DNA from: Membranipora membranacea
Taxonomy: Eukaryota > Bryozoa > Gymnolaemata > Cheilostomatida > Membraniporidae
Assembly (NCBI GenBank): GCA_914767715.1
Contig: OU612070.1
Span: 4,667,501 to 4,731,500, forward strand
Direction: 5' to 3'
DNA length: 64,000 bases
Shown here: piece by piece, positions 22,718 to 35,244 of the stretch
Layout of the letters: the number at the start of each line of letters is the position of its first letter
Numbering within the stretch: position 1 is the first letter of the stretch
Made by a program: the position numbers and the translations under genes
The notes under the pieces: model-generated
Databases searched by the model: none
The model's input: only the letters and a program-made list of their open reading frames with translations
What the model was told of the DNA's origin: nothing

Positions 22718-25700
22718 CTGTAAAATATATAACAAGAAAGTTGTTTTAAAGTATATATAATTGGTATAAGACTGATAAAGTGACTGTTTTTTTAATTATT
22801 CATGGTCATCTATACATGTCAAAAACGTGCAAATAGCATTTTATTAAAATAGGTATGAGCTGCCAGATAAAATTGGTACTCATGTTTTAGCTCTTCTGAT
22901 TGATGGGGCAATAAATTTGGGGAACCTCAATCTTCATCCAAGTATATAGAAATTTCTCCTGGGCCTGTAGGTCTGATTAAAAAAAAAGAAGGAATTAAAC
23001 AAGTAAGCCTGCTAGTTACAGCAATAGACAACAGGGAGATCTACCTACCGTTGAAGCGCCGCTTGTCTGTGTGGTCGGTAGCTGTGATGTTTTTGTTTTG
23101 AGTGTCAATGTTATATTATACCTCCACAGCACAGTTGATGACCATCAAATGCGGATTTCCCTCTTACCATGTGGTGTTATAAACATGTGAGTGATAGGGC
23201 CGCAGCAAATTATAGCTATTGTTACCATCGTATCGCTATTGTGTGATGAGTTTTAATGAAAGGTAACGCAGAATTTGATATTAATGTTAGAAACCAAAGG
23301 TAAAACATGGAGCTAAACTAAGCACTTTACATTGTCATACTATAGAGAATAAAGTTGCTACACTGCAGTTGTGACATTGACAACACAGAACGTTGGTGGC
23401 ATCCGCAGAAAATGACCAGGAAAAGATCGCAGAGCGAGAAATGATTAATTAGAGTCTTTGCATACTCACTGATCAAACCATTAAATGTGGGAGGAAAATT
23501 ATTTTTTACTCTTGATTTTTCTATCGGCAAAGAGGGAGAAACATCGATATTTCAGTCCTACAGAAATTTAGCAGAATAGCCATAAGAAAAATCTCAATTT
23601 GAAAAAGTAATTTATAACGTTGAACCAGTTTCTGCAGCAAATGACTTGAAACATATCACCTATTTCAATAACTACACTATAGAATAGAGAAACAAGGATG
23701 CTCACAATGACATCGACACAGCCCAAAAGTTTCAAAACCATTTTAGAAACTTTGATAAAATCTGTTAGAGGAAATATTTTTTCATCACTGTAAAATTGAT
23801 TTTATTTTTTTGCCCAGAAGGCGACCAGCATCAGAGTATGCAGCAACAATCTTTGGTGGACTGTGCTTGATTTGAAATTTGCAATGGGCACCCTTTTAAA
23901 CTAAGTGTTTTAAATTAAATCAAATAATTTAAAACCAAGTTATCCTGTCCACATTATGTATTTTGACGCCGCTCTTATTCTTAGATACTGCATCAAATAT
24001 TCACAGGCACGACCTGACATATCTCCAGCATGTATTACTTTTAATTTGATATTCTTACTATTTCTTCACCAATAAAAACTTTGAGCACCCAAAAATATTT
24101 TACCATAACTATGTGCAAGAAAGATTTGAAAATGTAACCACATTGTAAAGCCTAAAATACAAATCAAGTATGACTAATTACATGAGACGATGAGAGACAT
24201 GGGCAGGCGTTTATTTTCCAGAGTGAGACTTCACAGTCGCAGCTAAAACTCTTGCGGTAGAATTGTAATTAAAACTTTCACACCATTCACACAACTAACT
24301 CTTTTTTAACACAAAATTACAAATAAAACTTCAGTGATGGTTCCCCTAACTCATAGCCCCTCTCCACCTGCCGGCGCCTTCCTAAAATGTTGATGCAATA
24401 AATGTAAAATTAGAGAACTTGAAACTTGTTAAATTCAGCCGTAACTTCGTAACACCTTAAATTTCATTCATGAGAAATGGGTGCCGTGGATAAATGGAGA
24501 TCCCGTCCAGTTCATTTCAAACTACGTCGAAACAGCAACAAAAGCAAAGGTGGCAGAAGCTTACGACCTGATAAAATGTTTATTTTCATAAAATATATTA
24601 ATACAATTCTTTGAATTATTTCATGATTTTTATTGTTATTAGATGTCATGCTTATGATTGCACATTACTAGTACTCAAACAGAGTTTCAGCTAATTAATG
24701 TGAAGCGTTAATTTGTCTAAGGGTCGTCCATGTTTGATTGTAAATATTAATCATGCCTCAGTTATAATATTGCTAACTTTTTATGTAATACAAAGGAGCG
24801 CTGGTGTTGAAGTGGTTTTCATATTTCTGACAAGCGAATAATTACATGTACACAGGTGTGCTCTATGCTGTTATTGATTGATACCTGTGCTTGTGTTGTT
24901 GGTTTTCTCAATACTATCTAGATTGGAACAAGGGTGGTTGCCTTATTAAAACATTTAACTATGGCACAAGATGATTTCCCATGAAATATTCCCTCAGAGT
25001 TATAACACTTTTGCCAGCTGAAAAATGTTCATTGCAGCACTCAAGTTGATGCCATTCTTGTTAGTTTTGCTGGGAGCTGTTCTGTGTAATTATCTCCGGT
25101 ACAGCTGCAGGATAAAGGTGGGTTTAGTGGCGGGTCGTGGCGCTGACCGCCAGAATGGCGCTTCAAAAATTCTCATAATGAAATCATTTCTGTTAAAAAT
25201 ATATAAATCATTTTGATTTGGTATCTTCCGGAGCTTTTCAAAACTAAAGTTTGTATTGTATTGTAAGCTTTTGAAAATGTAAAAATAGAATGAGAAATCA
25301 GGCAAACATAACACAGGAGTTGCGATCAAAAATTGTTTCATTTCATGTAACCCAAAATTCATCTTGAGAAAAAGACAAAACTATCAAGATACTGCGCTTC
25401 AAGACATATCACCCTTTAATAAAATTCCACCGCAATTAAACATTAAAGACATTGCTACATTAGAGGCGAAAGCAGGAATTGAATATGTTAAATTGATTTG
25501 AGAAAAAAAAAGATGGAGAACGTGGTTCTTAGAGACGAAAAGGTGGAAATCAGCAGCATGTTCTATAATTAAACTGAAAAAGTGCCTGTTATATAAAGGA
25601 CCGACATTGATTGTGTTGCTGATAACATTTTAAGGGGAATTGAAAAACCCAATTATAACATAATAATTAATGTGCATAAGAGTATATTAACAGTTTCATC

Positions 25701-25946
25701 ATTTTTTAAAGGAGGGTTGGTGATGCTATTTGTCAAGCATTTTCAGTATCAGGCAGCATCATAGTAGGTATAATAGATAATTATCCACGTCTCTGACCTG
25801 AAAACAGCCAGCCCAGATCATTCTACTTAATTCCGAGATGGACATTCATTGTACAGAACCCTTATAGCGCAAGTTGAGTTATTCATGGCAAGTATGGAAA
25901 CAAGTTTTTTCACTGCCAGTCTTGAAGTAGCTTTATGAATAGAATT
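22718..25946. other. Intergenic DNA between the homeobox gene and BTBD9
   Basis: AT-rich, with no credible multi-exon gene. A plus-strand open frame from 25025 begins with a hydrophobic, signal-like stretch (MFIAALKLMPFLLVLLGAVL) but has no supporting exon. As the upstream flank of a developmental regulator, the stretch may hold enhancers that cannot be recognised by eye. Confidence 0.5.
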
Positions 25947-28900
25947 TTAGTCCTCAGTTAGATCAGCTCTAGTCAGCACGTCCTCAGCCAGGCTATCATC
26001 AGACAGGGGTGTGTTAGCTGCAGCGCCAGGGGGAGAGTCCCTCACTCCATGATGCAGCCCTTCTGTGTGTGCTCCTGCAGCAGAGTTTGAAATCATCTGT
26101 AGTAATGGCTCGATATTGAGCTCGGAGGCGATATTAGACGACGGTGAGCTAGGGGGTACAAGCTCCCGTCCCGGTAACAGACTCATGTGCATCTCTGAAA
26201 AAATTAAAAACAAATATTTTGCCTGAAAATTAGTGGTTTCTTTGATAGTGTGATTAGCTTATGCTAATGCTCTGAGATTTCAAATATCATATTTTTTGAT
26301 GAAACTGTGATCAAACAGCCAGCTATGAAAGGTGGGAAAACTTTGGGAAGTGAGGACTTCGTTTTGCAATAATGTAATGATACATTGTCAACATCCACCA
26401 GACAGTGTATTAAATTGGCAGTTGGTGTTAAAAAAATAACCAGGTCCTAGATGATGATCTTCAACCAAGTCTGAGGACATGCCAAAATCGCAAGTAGTTC
26501 AAACCCCCTCGGGTGGGTGGACATTCACATCCATCATCGCACTACATAGCTACAGATATAGCTACATATATAGCCAGCAGGCAGTGATAGATAGATCGAT
26601 GTTTGGAGGGTCACTGGATTATTGGAATAAACATCTGCATATACTTGTTAAGTGCTAGAGATCAGATTGAATTATTGGCTAAGTAGACATTAAGCATGCG
26701 AGAGTATACTTCATCTTAGTGTAATCAGCGAGATTATGTAGAACTGGCAAAGATATTATCACTCAAGAGAGCAGGGGATAGGCCAAAAGACATTGGTGAC
26801 AAAATAACTCGTAATAGCACTGTTTTGACAAGTAGATATTTTTGGCTACAAATTCACATGGTGTCATCTCAGAAAGTCACTGCCTTTAGAAGGTGTATAA
26901 ATAAATTCAAAGTCAAGAGCTTCATGGTATTAGTAAATTATAACGGAAAAGCAATCAACTTGTTATATTAATTATGTGTCTGAGCAGGGCGATTTGGTCT
27001 AATCTGCATTCCTAAAGAATCAAGTGTTTTTCTCAGGGGTTTTGAAAGGCTCGATGGCTTTCTTGCCAAATTTTCAATTGACGTCATGGAATTTGGCAAA
27101 CGATTTTCGATCAATTATATTAACATAAGGCAGATTCACAGAGTTCCACACAAAATTTAACATTAGTATACCGCTGCACCGGTGGAGTTTCCTCAACTCT
27201 CCGCTCACATGGACACATTAATATGCGTGTCTGAGCGGACAAAGGTAGAGGAAAGAAGTTCAATACTTCGGGTTAATGAATGAAGCCGGTGTGCTAATCT
27301 TTAAAATCACATCAGTGACATTACAAAGCCATTGTATAAGCTATAAGATCTGTGGGATAAGTCTAGTTCTTGTGATGTACATACATAAACCATAATGCCA
27401 GACTACAAAGTTAACGGTTGTGGAAAGTGAAATTATCATCTGGCTGTATACCAGGGCTGGCGAAATTGAATTAGGAGTTTGGCTCATTTGTTTGCACCTG
27501 CTTACATTATTTATGAGTTGTTTATCCTTGGCTTATCTGTAGACAAATTTTTAGACCTCTAAGTTTGCTAATGTTCAACTTTCTCACTAATACAGCTTTG
27601 AAAGAAACATTTTAGTGAAACTTTTCTGAAATCACTGCTCAAATTTCGAACTACTCGAATGCATCATAATATCTATGACCAATGATCTAGGCCTATATCA
27701 GCGATAAATATAAGAATGTTGCAGCGTTTAGAAGAACAAGACGCTTTGACTAACTTACCAGGAGATGAATGAGCCTGAGGATTATACTGTGGTATCATGT
27801 TAGAGGCTGAGGCCTGAGATGGAGGGGCTCCTCCCCCTGCCGCCCCTGTATGTGAGGAGCTCACTCTAACAGAGGACGATCTGTCTGTGTGGCTACTGTA
27901 GCTGTGCTCTACAGAGCATTCAGCCGGACACTCAAAATGTACCAAGTGGAAAACCTGCAAAAATATGTCAAGATAAACAGACTGAGGTACTCTACATTGA
28001 TACCAAGTCGATGCCGTTTCGTCTCATCGCAATTAAAGTCAGAAAAAATCATCATGTTTTTAGTCAGCTCTAATTGATTAGATGTAACTTAATTGGCTCA
28101 TGAGAACATAAGCATGTGTACGTATCAGTGTAATATTTAAAATCAGTAAATACCTCATTGGCAGTATTCTTGGTTCCTATTATTCTAATAAAAGTTACCG
28201 GTCTTGCAGAAAATCTGATGAGCTGCCAAGCCCTGCAATCAGAGATATATTTATATGATCATACAGATATAGTAACATGTTAATATGAACAAGTGTGAAA
28301 AGTGTGCAAGCTATTGAAAATTAATTTCAGATGAAGTTGTCTGTCCCTACAAATTTTCAAAGAGGACAACTCCCATATGATAAGTTGGTCATAACTGATA
28401 ACTCTCATAACTCATAACTTCACAGAAAATACAATACGAGAAATGGATTAACGAAATATATTGTCATCAAATGACAACTATTTACCGACCTGCATGATTC
28501 ATTACTGAAATCTTTTATCATGACCCACTTGACATTGTCTACAGATACTTCTATAGTATAACTATAGGCTCTGTCATCACAATCCCATAGTAAGAGCCTC
28601 ATAGAGTCCACAACAAAAGGCTGTGATAGCTGTACTATTATAGCTCCACTACCTGTTAATTATACAAGTAAACACAACTAAGTAACAAAGTAATGAAGAC
28701 ATAGAAACTCAATGATTGCAGCATAAATTTGTTTTGACATTCCGTGTTATATTCATCCCGCATATGAAAACTTCACTGACGATAATATGCATAGTCGCAA
28801 AAATGATGTTTCATAATTCAATCATTATGAATTATTCTCTACTCCTGGATATTGTTTGATTGAACATGAACGATACATCAATATGTGGTAGAAGCAAACA

Positions 28901-31900
28901 ACATAGACAGCAGAGAATTTTTACTTGTAATATTCATGGTGTATTAACAGTATCCTAGACATCCTGAAATGATTGTTAAAGCTTACCTAACTGATGACAT
29001 GTATACCCGCTGTCCCAGTCATAATTCTTCACATCTCCATTAATAAGAGAGTTTCTGGTACGAGAAACTCCTTCTATCACAAAGGCTGACATATCCTCTG
29101 TGGCTACATTCTCTGATGGAACTAATAAATAGATCAGTAAGTCAGTATTTATAGTTATAGTTAGCATATAGAAGTGTGTAGTATAGTAGTGTATAGTTAT
29201 GTAGTAGTAAGGTAATGATTGAGGCTCCCTAACAAACAACTTTGTATTATCTGCAAGGTGGTTTCAAAAACGTGATATTGTTATGTATAACTGAACCATG
29301 CTGGTACTTCAGGGTAAAACCTCAGTTCTTATTCGACAGACTCCCTTTGCTCAAGTTTTTCAGTAAGAGGACTTGGAGGGCAGAGGACCACAATGGGGTA
29401 GATACAATTTAAGGGCGATGTTTTTCATTGGACAAAACACTTGAAACATACTGCTGTTTGCATTAATTCAAAATTCTCATTCAGCTTACTTATTGGATCA
29501 TTACCTATTAGTCCATCTTTGAGAGTGAATGGAGCTAGGGTGTAGAGAGCTTCTAGTGCCACCACATGAAACACTCTGTTCACTGTATTATGTGTCCCAA
29601 CCATCTTTATATACCTGCACATAATTATACAAGAACACACTTATATGACATAGAGGTAGGCTATATCACAGGCTATATCACAGGATATATCACAGGATAT
29701 ATCACATGCTATATCACAGGCTATATCACAGGCTATATCACAGGCTATATCACAGGCTATATCACAAGCTATATCACAGGATATATCACAAGCTATATCA
29801 CAGGCTATATCACAGGCTATATCACAGGATATATCCTGTGATATATCCTGTGATATAGCCTGTGATATATCACAAGCTATATCACAGGCTATATCACAGG
29901 CTATATCACAGGCTATATCACAGGCTATATCACAGGATATATCACAGGCTATATCACAGGCTATATCACAGGCTATATCACAGGCTATATCACAAGCTAT
30001 ATCACAGGATATATCACAAGCTATATCACAGGCTATATCACAGGCTATATCCTGTGATATATCCTGTGATATAGCCTGTGATATATCACAAGCTATATCA
30101 CAGGCTATATCACAGGCTATATCACAGGCTATATCACAGGCTATATCACAGGCTATATCACAGGCTATATCACAGGATATATCACAGGCTATATGTCAAC
30201 TAAATGAAGATTTTAATGTAGTTTTAAAATCAAGTTAGTTAGTTTTCCCTTCTTATTCATGAGTCATCATTGATAGAGGTCCAGTTGTAGATATATAATG
30301 TTAGGAGACCCAGTTAACAGCTAACAGCGTTGTTTCAAACAAAGGTCTGTAAAACTTCTATCTCTACCAATCTGATATGATTAAAAAATTAGTAATGCCA
30401 TGGGCCTACTTACTTGACGACCCGTGGTTCAAAGTGAAGTCTTTGCCATGATCTGCAGAGATATTTACAGTGATCGACCACTCTGATCCAATCTTTACCA
30501 TCCATTGACACCTCCAGGTAGTATGCATACGACCTGTCATGGGAAAATGAAGTGAATACACAAATAATAACTGTCTACCGACAAGCGAAATAACAAATAT
30601 TAGATAAATACTAATACAGTGCAGTTCATTGAATCCAAACCTCTGGGGACCACAAAACTTTGTGCAAATTATGCAGAGTCTGATTGAAGTGACATTAGAA
30701 TGTATTGAGATCTGGTTGAAGGGACCAATTTTTCTTGTTTGAATTAACAGGAGCTCTGAATTATAAAGTCTAATTTAACCAGCTTAAACTGTAAGTATTC
30801 TTATCATGGTCATCAGACAGTTTTTCATCCTTAAAAACTAGTGTTATGTATTTTTCCTCAAGGTTGGATAAATACCCCAGCACAGGGTAATATCGCATGA
30901 GTTCTACCATCTTAGAGCCCTTGACAGTGGGCAGTAGCTAACTAGCCTAAGTGGCAGCGATTATGTTAAGCTATCTACTAACAATACTTTTTCTTACCTT
31001 GTGTCTTTATCCCAGAGCAGCACTTTTATAGTGTTGATAATGGCAGGCTGACTAAGCTTGACTATAATACCATCACAGTCATCATCGTCGATACCATGTC
31101 GAGTGAAGCCCCTGTCTAAGTCATAATGTGTCGTGTCTCCGTCTAGCAGCGCGGCTTTCATCTCACCTTTTATTACGGCAGCATCGTGCCTCAGACTAGC
31201 TATGTTCTCCTCAGGTATTAAAACACCTGTAACAAATTAGGTATACTAAATAATAGCAGGTTTGTTTTTCTACAATCAGGGAGATGAGACAATCTATTAT
31301 CACACTAACTTAATGTGGGAGTTATCCACTCATCATTTAGTAGAGTAAAGACAACTCCTATTCAGAGACATTTTTCCTCCATGGCTATCAGGGAGTTTGT
31401 CCTAAACTCTCGCATACTATTATGTGGAATCATTATGGCTTATCATTCACACATGATGATACTGATGCACTCAGTCCTAGTATATTATAGTCTTTCATGC
31501 ATTTTATGTTTTCTTTTCAGAGGTTTCAAAGTGTGACAAGCAAGCTCAAAAGAGCAAGTTCATTTGCGATTACATAGTCTACGTGCTCAGACTCCAAGGA
31601 GCAGGGAGTTACTTGCGCCTTGGAGTCTGAGCACTTAGACTAGCGATTACAGTTCCATCTCAAGTTAACACATAGATTGATATCAGTCATAGCCTGCTAT
31701 AACTTACCCCTGTAGTTGAGTTCCGTGTCTTTGCTGTGCACCTTATTATCAATGGCATTCAGAATTTCATTTGGATCGACGAGTTTGGATGGTCTGACTT
31801 TCCTGAGTAAATCATCAAGGCTCATCTACAAGAAAACAAGTTTTGACAAACATTTTAATTTAAGTTTTGATACTTTATCATTATTACAATAATCATCCAT

Positions 31901-34900
31901 ATTCACCCTTCAAGTATCATATAACTTGACCGACAAAATTTTCATCTATGAATACATGTAAATTCAAATGATTTAAATTCATGATCATCATGAGTCTGTT
32001 TGATTCGTTTTGTCAAGGTAAACTAGTTTATCACAAATAATATAAAATCTGCCATTTGAATATGATATTATCTATATGTCAAACATGTCCTAAGATTATA
32101 TAGTTATAGGGATTCGAATTTCAAAGTGCAATAATCAATTCAATAACAGTGGCTCCTCAAGAGTATTATAAAACATATGTACGTGTTTGGTGAATATGTC
32201 AATGCTTTATAAACTGTATTTCTAGTTAACAAACACTATCTAAATAAGTTACTACACTCCATTAGGAACAAAATCGGTTTCTTGTTAGTATACAAGGTCG
32301 CAGATTACATTCTACATTCTGAATTGATGACATCTAGGATCAAACAGCAAACAGGGGGTCTTTCAATAAGAAAGAGCAATGATTTACTAAAGAAAGTTAT
32401 CACTGTTACAGCGCTTAAAATTACCCTCACTTATTCTTTCAATTTAGATGAACTTATTCCCAAATCGCGCGCTCGGAATGTATATAGTTCCATCAACGAC
32501 CGAGCGATTTGAAAGCTAGAGCTTAGCAGGTATTGCTCACTCACTGAGTGAGCGATCAAATTGCGATTTTGGCTGTTTCTAATTGAAAGATTACCCATCC
32601 CTAACGCGCTTTACTCAAATTCAAATCATCAACTTCGAGGACATAGTATTGTTGATATGTTAGTATATCATGTGTACCCTTACTCACCAGAGAGAATCTG
32701 ATTTTACTGATGATTTCTAATATGGGTGATTCACCATTTTTATCTGACCACCTGACAGCTGCGTCAAATATTTCGATCTCATTAGCGCAGAACGAGCTTC
32801 TCTGTATTACCTCCACTACGGAGTTCTACAAAACCAACAACACGAGGTTATAACGTGACCGTAACGGCATCTATAGAGAAGTCAAGTATGAACCGGTTTG
32901 ATTTTTCCCCGTGCTTGAAATAGCTGAATTTTTGGGTAGCATCCCCTGTACTTTATTTAAGCTTTCACCCTTGCTAGCTTGAATTGGCGCCAGCTGAAAC
33001 TTATTCACCCTCTCTGAATTTTTATCAACTTCCAACTCAGCTAGCAAAAAATGAAGTGCTAGCTAACATCAAGTCACCCCTAAACAAGCTAAACTTAACT
33101 CTAGCTATCAATTTTCCTCCTCCAGCGTAATCAGAAGATACCATAATTTTATATATATATAATAATAACTGAGATATCGTAATTTGAGTCTAGTTCAAGG
33201 TACTAAAATTTGAATGAAAATGAAGCTGTTGCCAGATATCAACATTACGTAGAAGAGCTGTGACACGACTATGTTCTCAACACATGACTAAGTGCCCAAT
33301 GCAACGCTGGATTAGATTATTGGGAGATTGCTTGTGATCAATGTTGAACGTCTAAACATTGCAAAGCTTGCCAAATATCATTATTTCATGTTGTTGGTTC
33401 AGAATAAGGCTTTCAACCAGTTCAATGACAGCAAGGAGTTAGTTCTGATCTACAGCATAGTAACAAGGAAGGGCAACTCCAGATAAGGAGGAAATCCGAG
33501 GCCTGTAAGTGCATTAGGAGAGGTATACACCCCAGTGTGCTGGGGGCTGCAACAATCAACAAAGCTCCCTCAGTTGGACTCGAAGCCACAACTCTTGAGG
33601 CACTAATCGCCTGGCAGTGAATAGCAAATGGTTAGTGCGCAAGAGTTGCGGTTTCGAGTCCGACTGGATATGGAGGAAATCCGAAACCTGTAAGTGCATT
33701 ACCTTGGTCATGCTTAGAAATCCATCCGATTGTATGATGTCATTAGCATTTCTGTCCATATAAATGAGACATTGCGTACATAGTTTATCCAGTCCGTATA
33801 TACTGGCCATGTCGTATATAACACATACATTCTTCAGAGATAGAGACATCTTCAGATAATCAGAGATGGCCGTCTCTAAGGCTTGGAATCCATATTTATT
33901 AGCCATTCCAAGCAAATCAAGCATTTGCTCCTCCTAGAATATAAAACATAAACATTTCATCAAAGTTTATCCTTTGTCACACTAGCCCATTAAACATTGC
34001 AGTTCTCTCAACGATATATGCCCAATTACTTACTTAGCTGTAGGCTACTCTGAGACCAGCTGGTCCTTCACCTGCACACTAATAATCCATCCAGTTATAC
34101 AATTGCTACATTTGCTCTTGTATCACATGGTGGTGTTTCGTTGATGGATTATAGACATCTAGCCGGCCAAAAACCTTCCGCCTTTGGTATTTTATATCTA
34201 GTCGCACTCTTACCTTGAGTTGTGAGAGTCGTATTTTTCCTGTATAGATATACGAGAGTAAAACAGAGAAAGCTTGAGGTCTCTCATCCTTAAGCTCTAT
34301 AGTGTCGACTCCAGGCTGACTCTCTCTTAGTCCACCAAACAGTAACGCACTACAGTATCAAACAAAAGTTACTCTCTTCATATGTGTATATGATGTGGCG
34401 AGTAGTAAGATTGTGATTGATACACACTAGTAAATCTCAACTTATGCTGACTTACACATAATTAAGGTCTTGGGCAACCCATACTACCTTTCACATTCAT
34501 TCAAAAGGATAATCATTCAGGCACCAGCCAAGCTAATTGCATCTGCTTGAAAATTATCTCAAAATTTATCCTTCTAGAAGTGTAAATCACTGGGCTTTTG
34601 AGACCAGATCTAACCCTAGATTACTGTTCATGAATCTGATGAACATTCAGATATTGTGAACAATTCATGTCCGCAGGACACCTGACTTTTGGATATTAAG
34701 ATAATAATCTCAATTTATCAGAATGCAGAATATCATTCAGGTTCTTACCGAAAGTAGTCACACCTGGAGGCTAGAATGACTTTGTGTGCCGAAAATCGTT
34801 CACCTCCCACCATCAAAACAACATCAGAGCAGTCCTCATTCTGATACAAGTTTCCTGCAAAAATCAGAATTAGTGCCATCATTGGATCAGCCAACACCAG

Positions 34901-35192
34901 TTTCTGTCATTTTATGAGTTCAGAGCTCTGATATACTGCCTACGTCGACTAATTGCTGATAACAATCGATAAGCTGAATAGCAAGTCCTAAAATTTAGTC
35001 TAGTACCAAATTTTATGAACTTATACTTATAAACCAAGGTAAGCGTAGAAATTCATGCGGGTAACCAGAATTAACCCCTTACATTATTTAAGGCAAAGAG
35101 TTAAACATACCTATATCCTCAGATAGGAAGTGTACATGTTCTATTTCACCAGGTGAGTAGGAGGTGGAGGACAGGTGCCTATGGTCACACAT
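25947..35192 (-). CDS. BTBD9: BTB/POZ domain-containing protein 9, complete, 14 coding exons
   Basis: Coding exons, 5' to 3': 35111-35192, 34749-34854, 34214-34349, 33703-33933, 32688-32825, 31708-31825, 30998-31226, 30414-30533, 29505-29614, 28987-29121, 28490-28652, 28154-28232, 27759-27954, 25947-26194. They join in phase to 696 aa (human about 612). The N-terminus has GEIEHVHFLSEDIG. The BTB fold follows (SDVVLMVGGERFSAHKVILA, GGLRESQPGVDTIELKDE), then a BACK region (MLDLLGMANKYGFQALE, IYMDRNANDIIQSDGFLS). Two discoidin-like domains come next, each with a GTHNT or GTKNT block (YIKMVGTHNTVNRVFHVV; FIRIIGTKNTANEVFHLV). The tail is longer than in vertebrates and rich in Ser/Gly/Pro. BTBD9 is a presumed CUL3 adaptor linked to iron and dopamine biology in animals. 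A 5'UTR intron ends at 35244. Confidence 0.95.
29659..30195. repeat. 12-bp satellite GGCTATATCACA with internal inversions, BTBD9 intron 8
   Basis: About 45 units of GGCTATATCACA (variants GGATATATCACA and AAGCTATATCACA). Twice the array flips for about three units into the complement TGTGATATAGCC, at about 29835-29867 and 30051-30083. The flips are 216 bp apart and their surroundings match, with one unit gained or lost, so a higher-order duplication of 18-19 units is visible. A 12-bp unit gives open frames of GYIT or YHRL repeats, which are not genes. Confidence 0.95.
31566..31651. mobile_element. 68-bp fold-back insertion with 9-bp target duplication
   Basis: The sequence 31575-31642 is almost wholly palindromic. 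TAGTCTA then GTGCTCAGACTCCAAGG pairs with CCTTGGAGTCTGAGCAC then TAGACTA, with a single unpaired base between stem blocks and an 18-nt loop. It is flanked by identical 9-mers GCGATTACA at 31566-31574 and 31643-31651. It lies in BTBD9 intron 6 (between exons 7 and 6 on the map). Confidence 0.75.
32916..33125. repeat. Dispersed repeat, copy A (GCTTGAAATAG...GCTAGC type)
   Basis: It starts with GCTTGAAATAGCTGAATTT and contains several GCTAGC and AACTCTAGCTA motifs. It shares blocks with 49108-49670. It lies in BTBD9 intron 4, within a few hundred bases of exon 5. Confidence 0.45.
33487..33701. repeat. 30-bp direct repeats enclosing a tRNA-like inverted repeat, at the donor of BTBD9 exon 4
   Basis: GGAGGAAATCCGAGGCCTG plus 11 more bases (33487-33516) recurs at 33672-33701 with two mismatches. 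Between them, 33571-33606 and 33632-33666 form an imperfect stem-loop. Its right arm reads GGTTAGTGCGCAAGAGTTG then GGTTTCGAGTCC, resembling tRNA box B. The right direct repeat ends one base short of the end of the intron, overlapping the splice donor at 33701-33702. Confidence 0.6.
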
Positions 35193-35244
35193 TGTCTACT
35201 ACTGTCAGATTAAAACATGTGATGTCATCTGTATTTGTCACACC

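Noticed and set aside
25025-25216. Plus-strand ORF with a signal-peptide-like start
   Set aside because: Short, isolated and in intergenic DNA; no second exon of matching phase was found.
29566-30074. ORFs rich in GYIT and YHRL repeats
   Set aside because: They arise from the 12-bp satellite (a multiple of 3) in BTBD9 intron 8.
33632-33666. Possible tRNA gene
   Set aside because: Only box B-like sequence is present; no acceptor stem or anticodon arm can be formed, so it is at most tRNA-derived repeat sequence.
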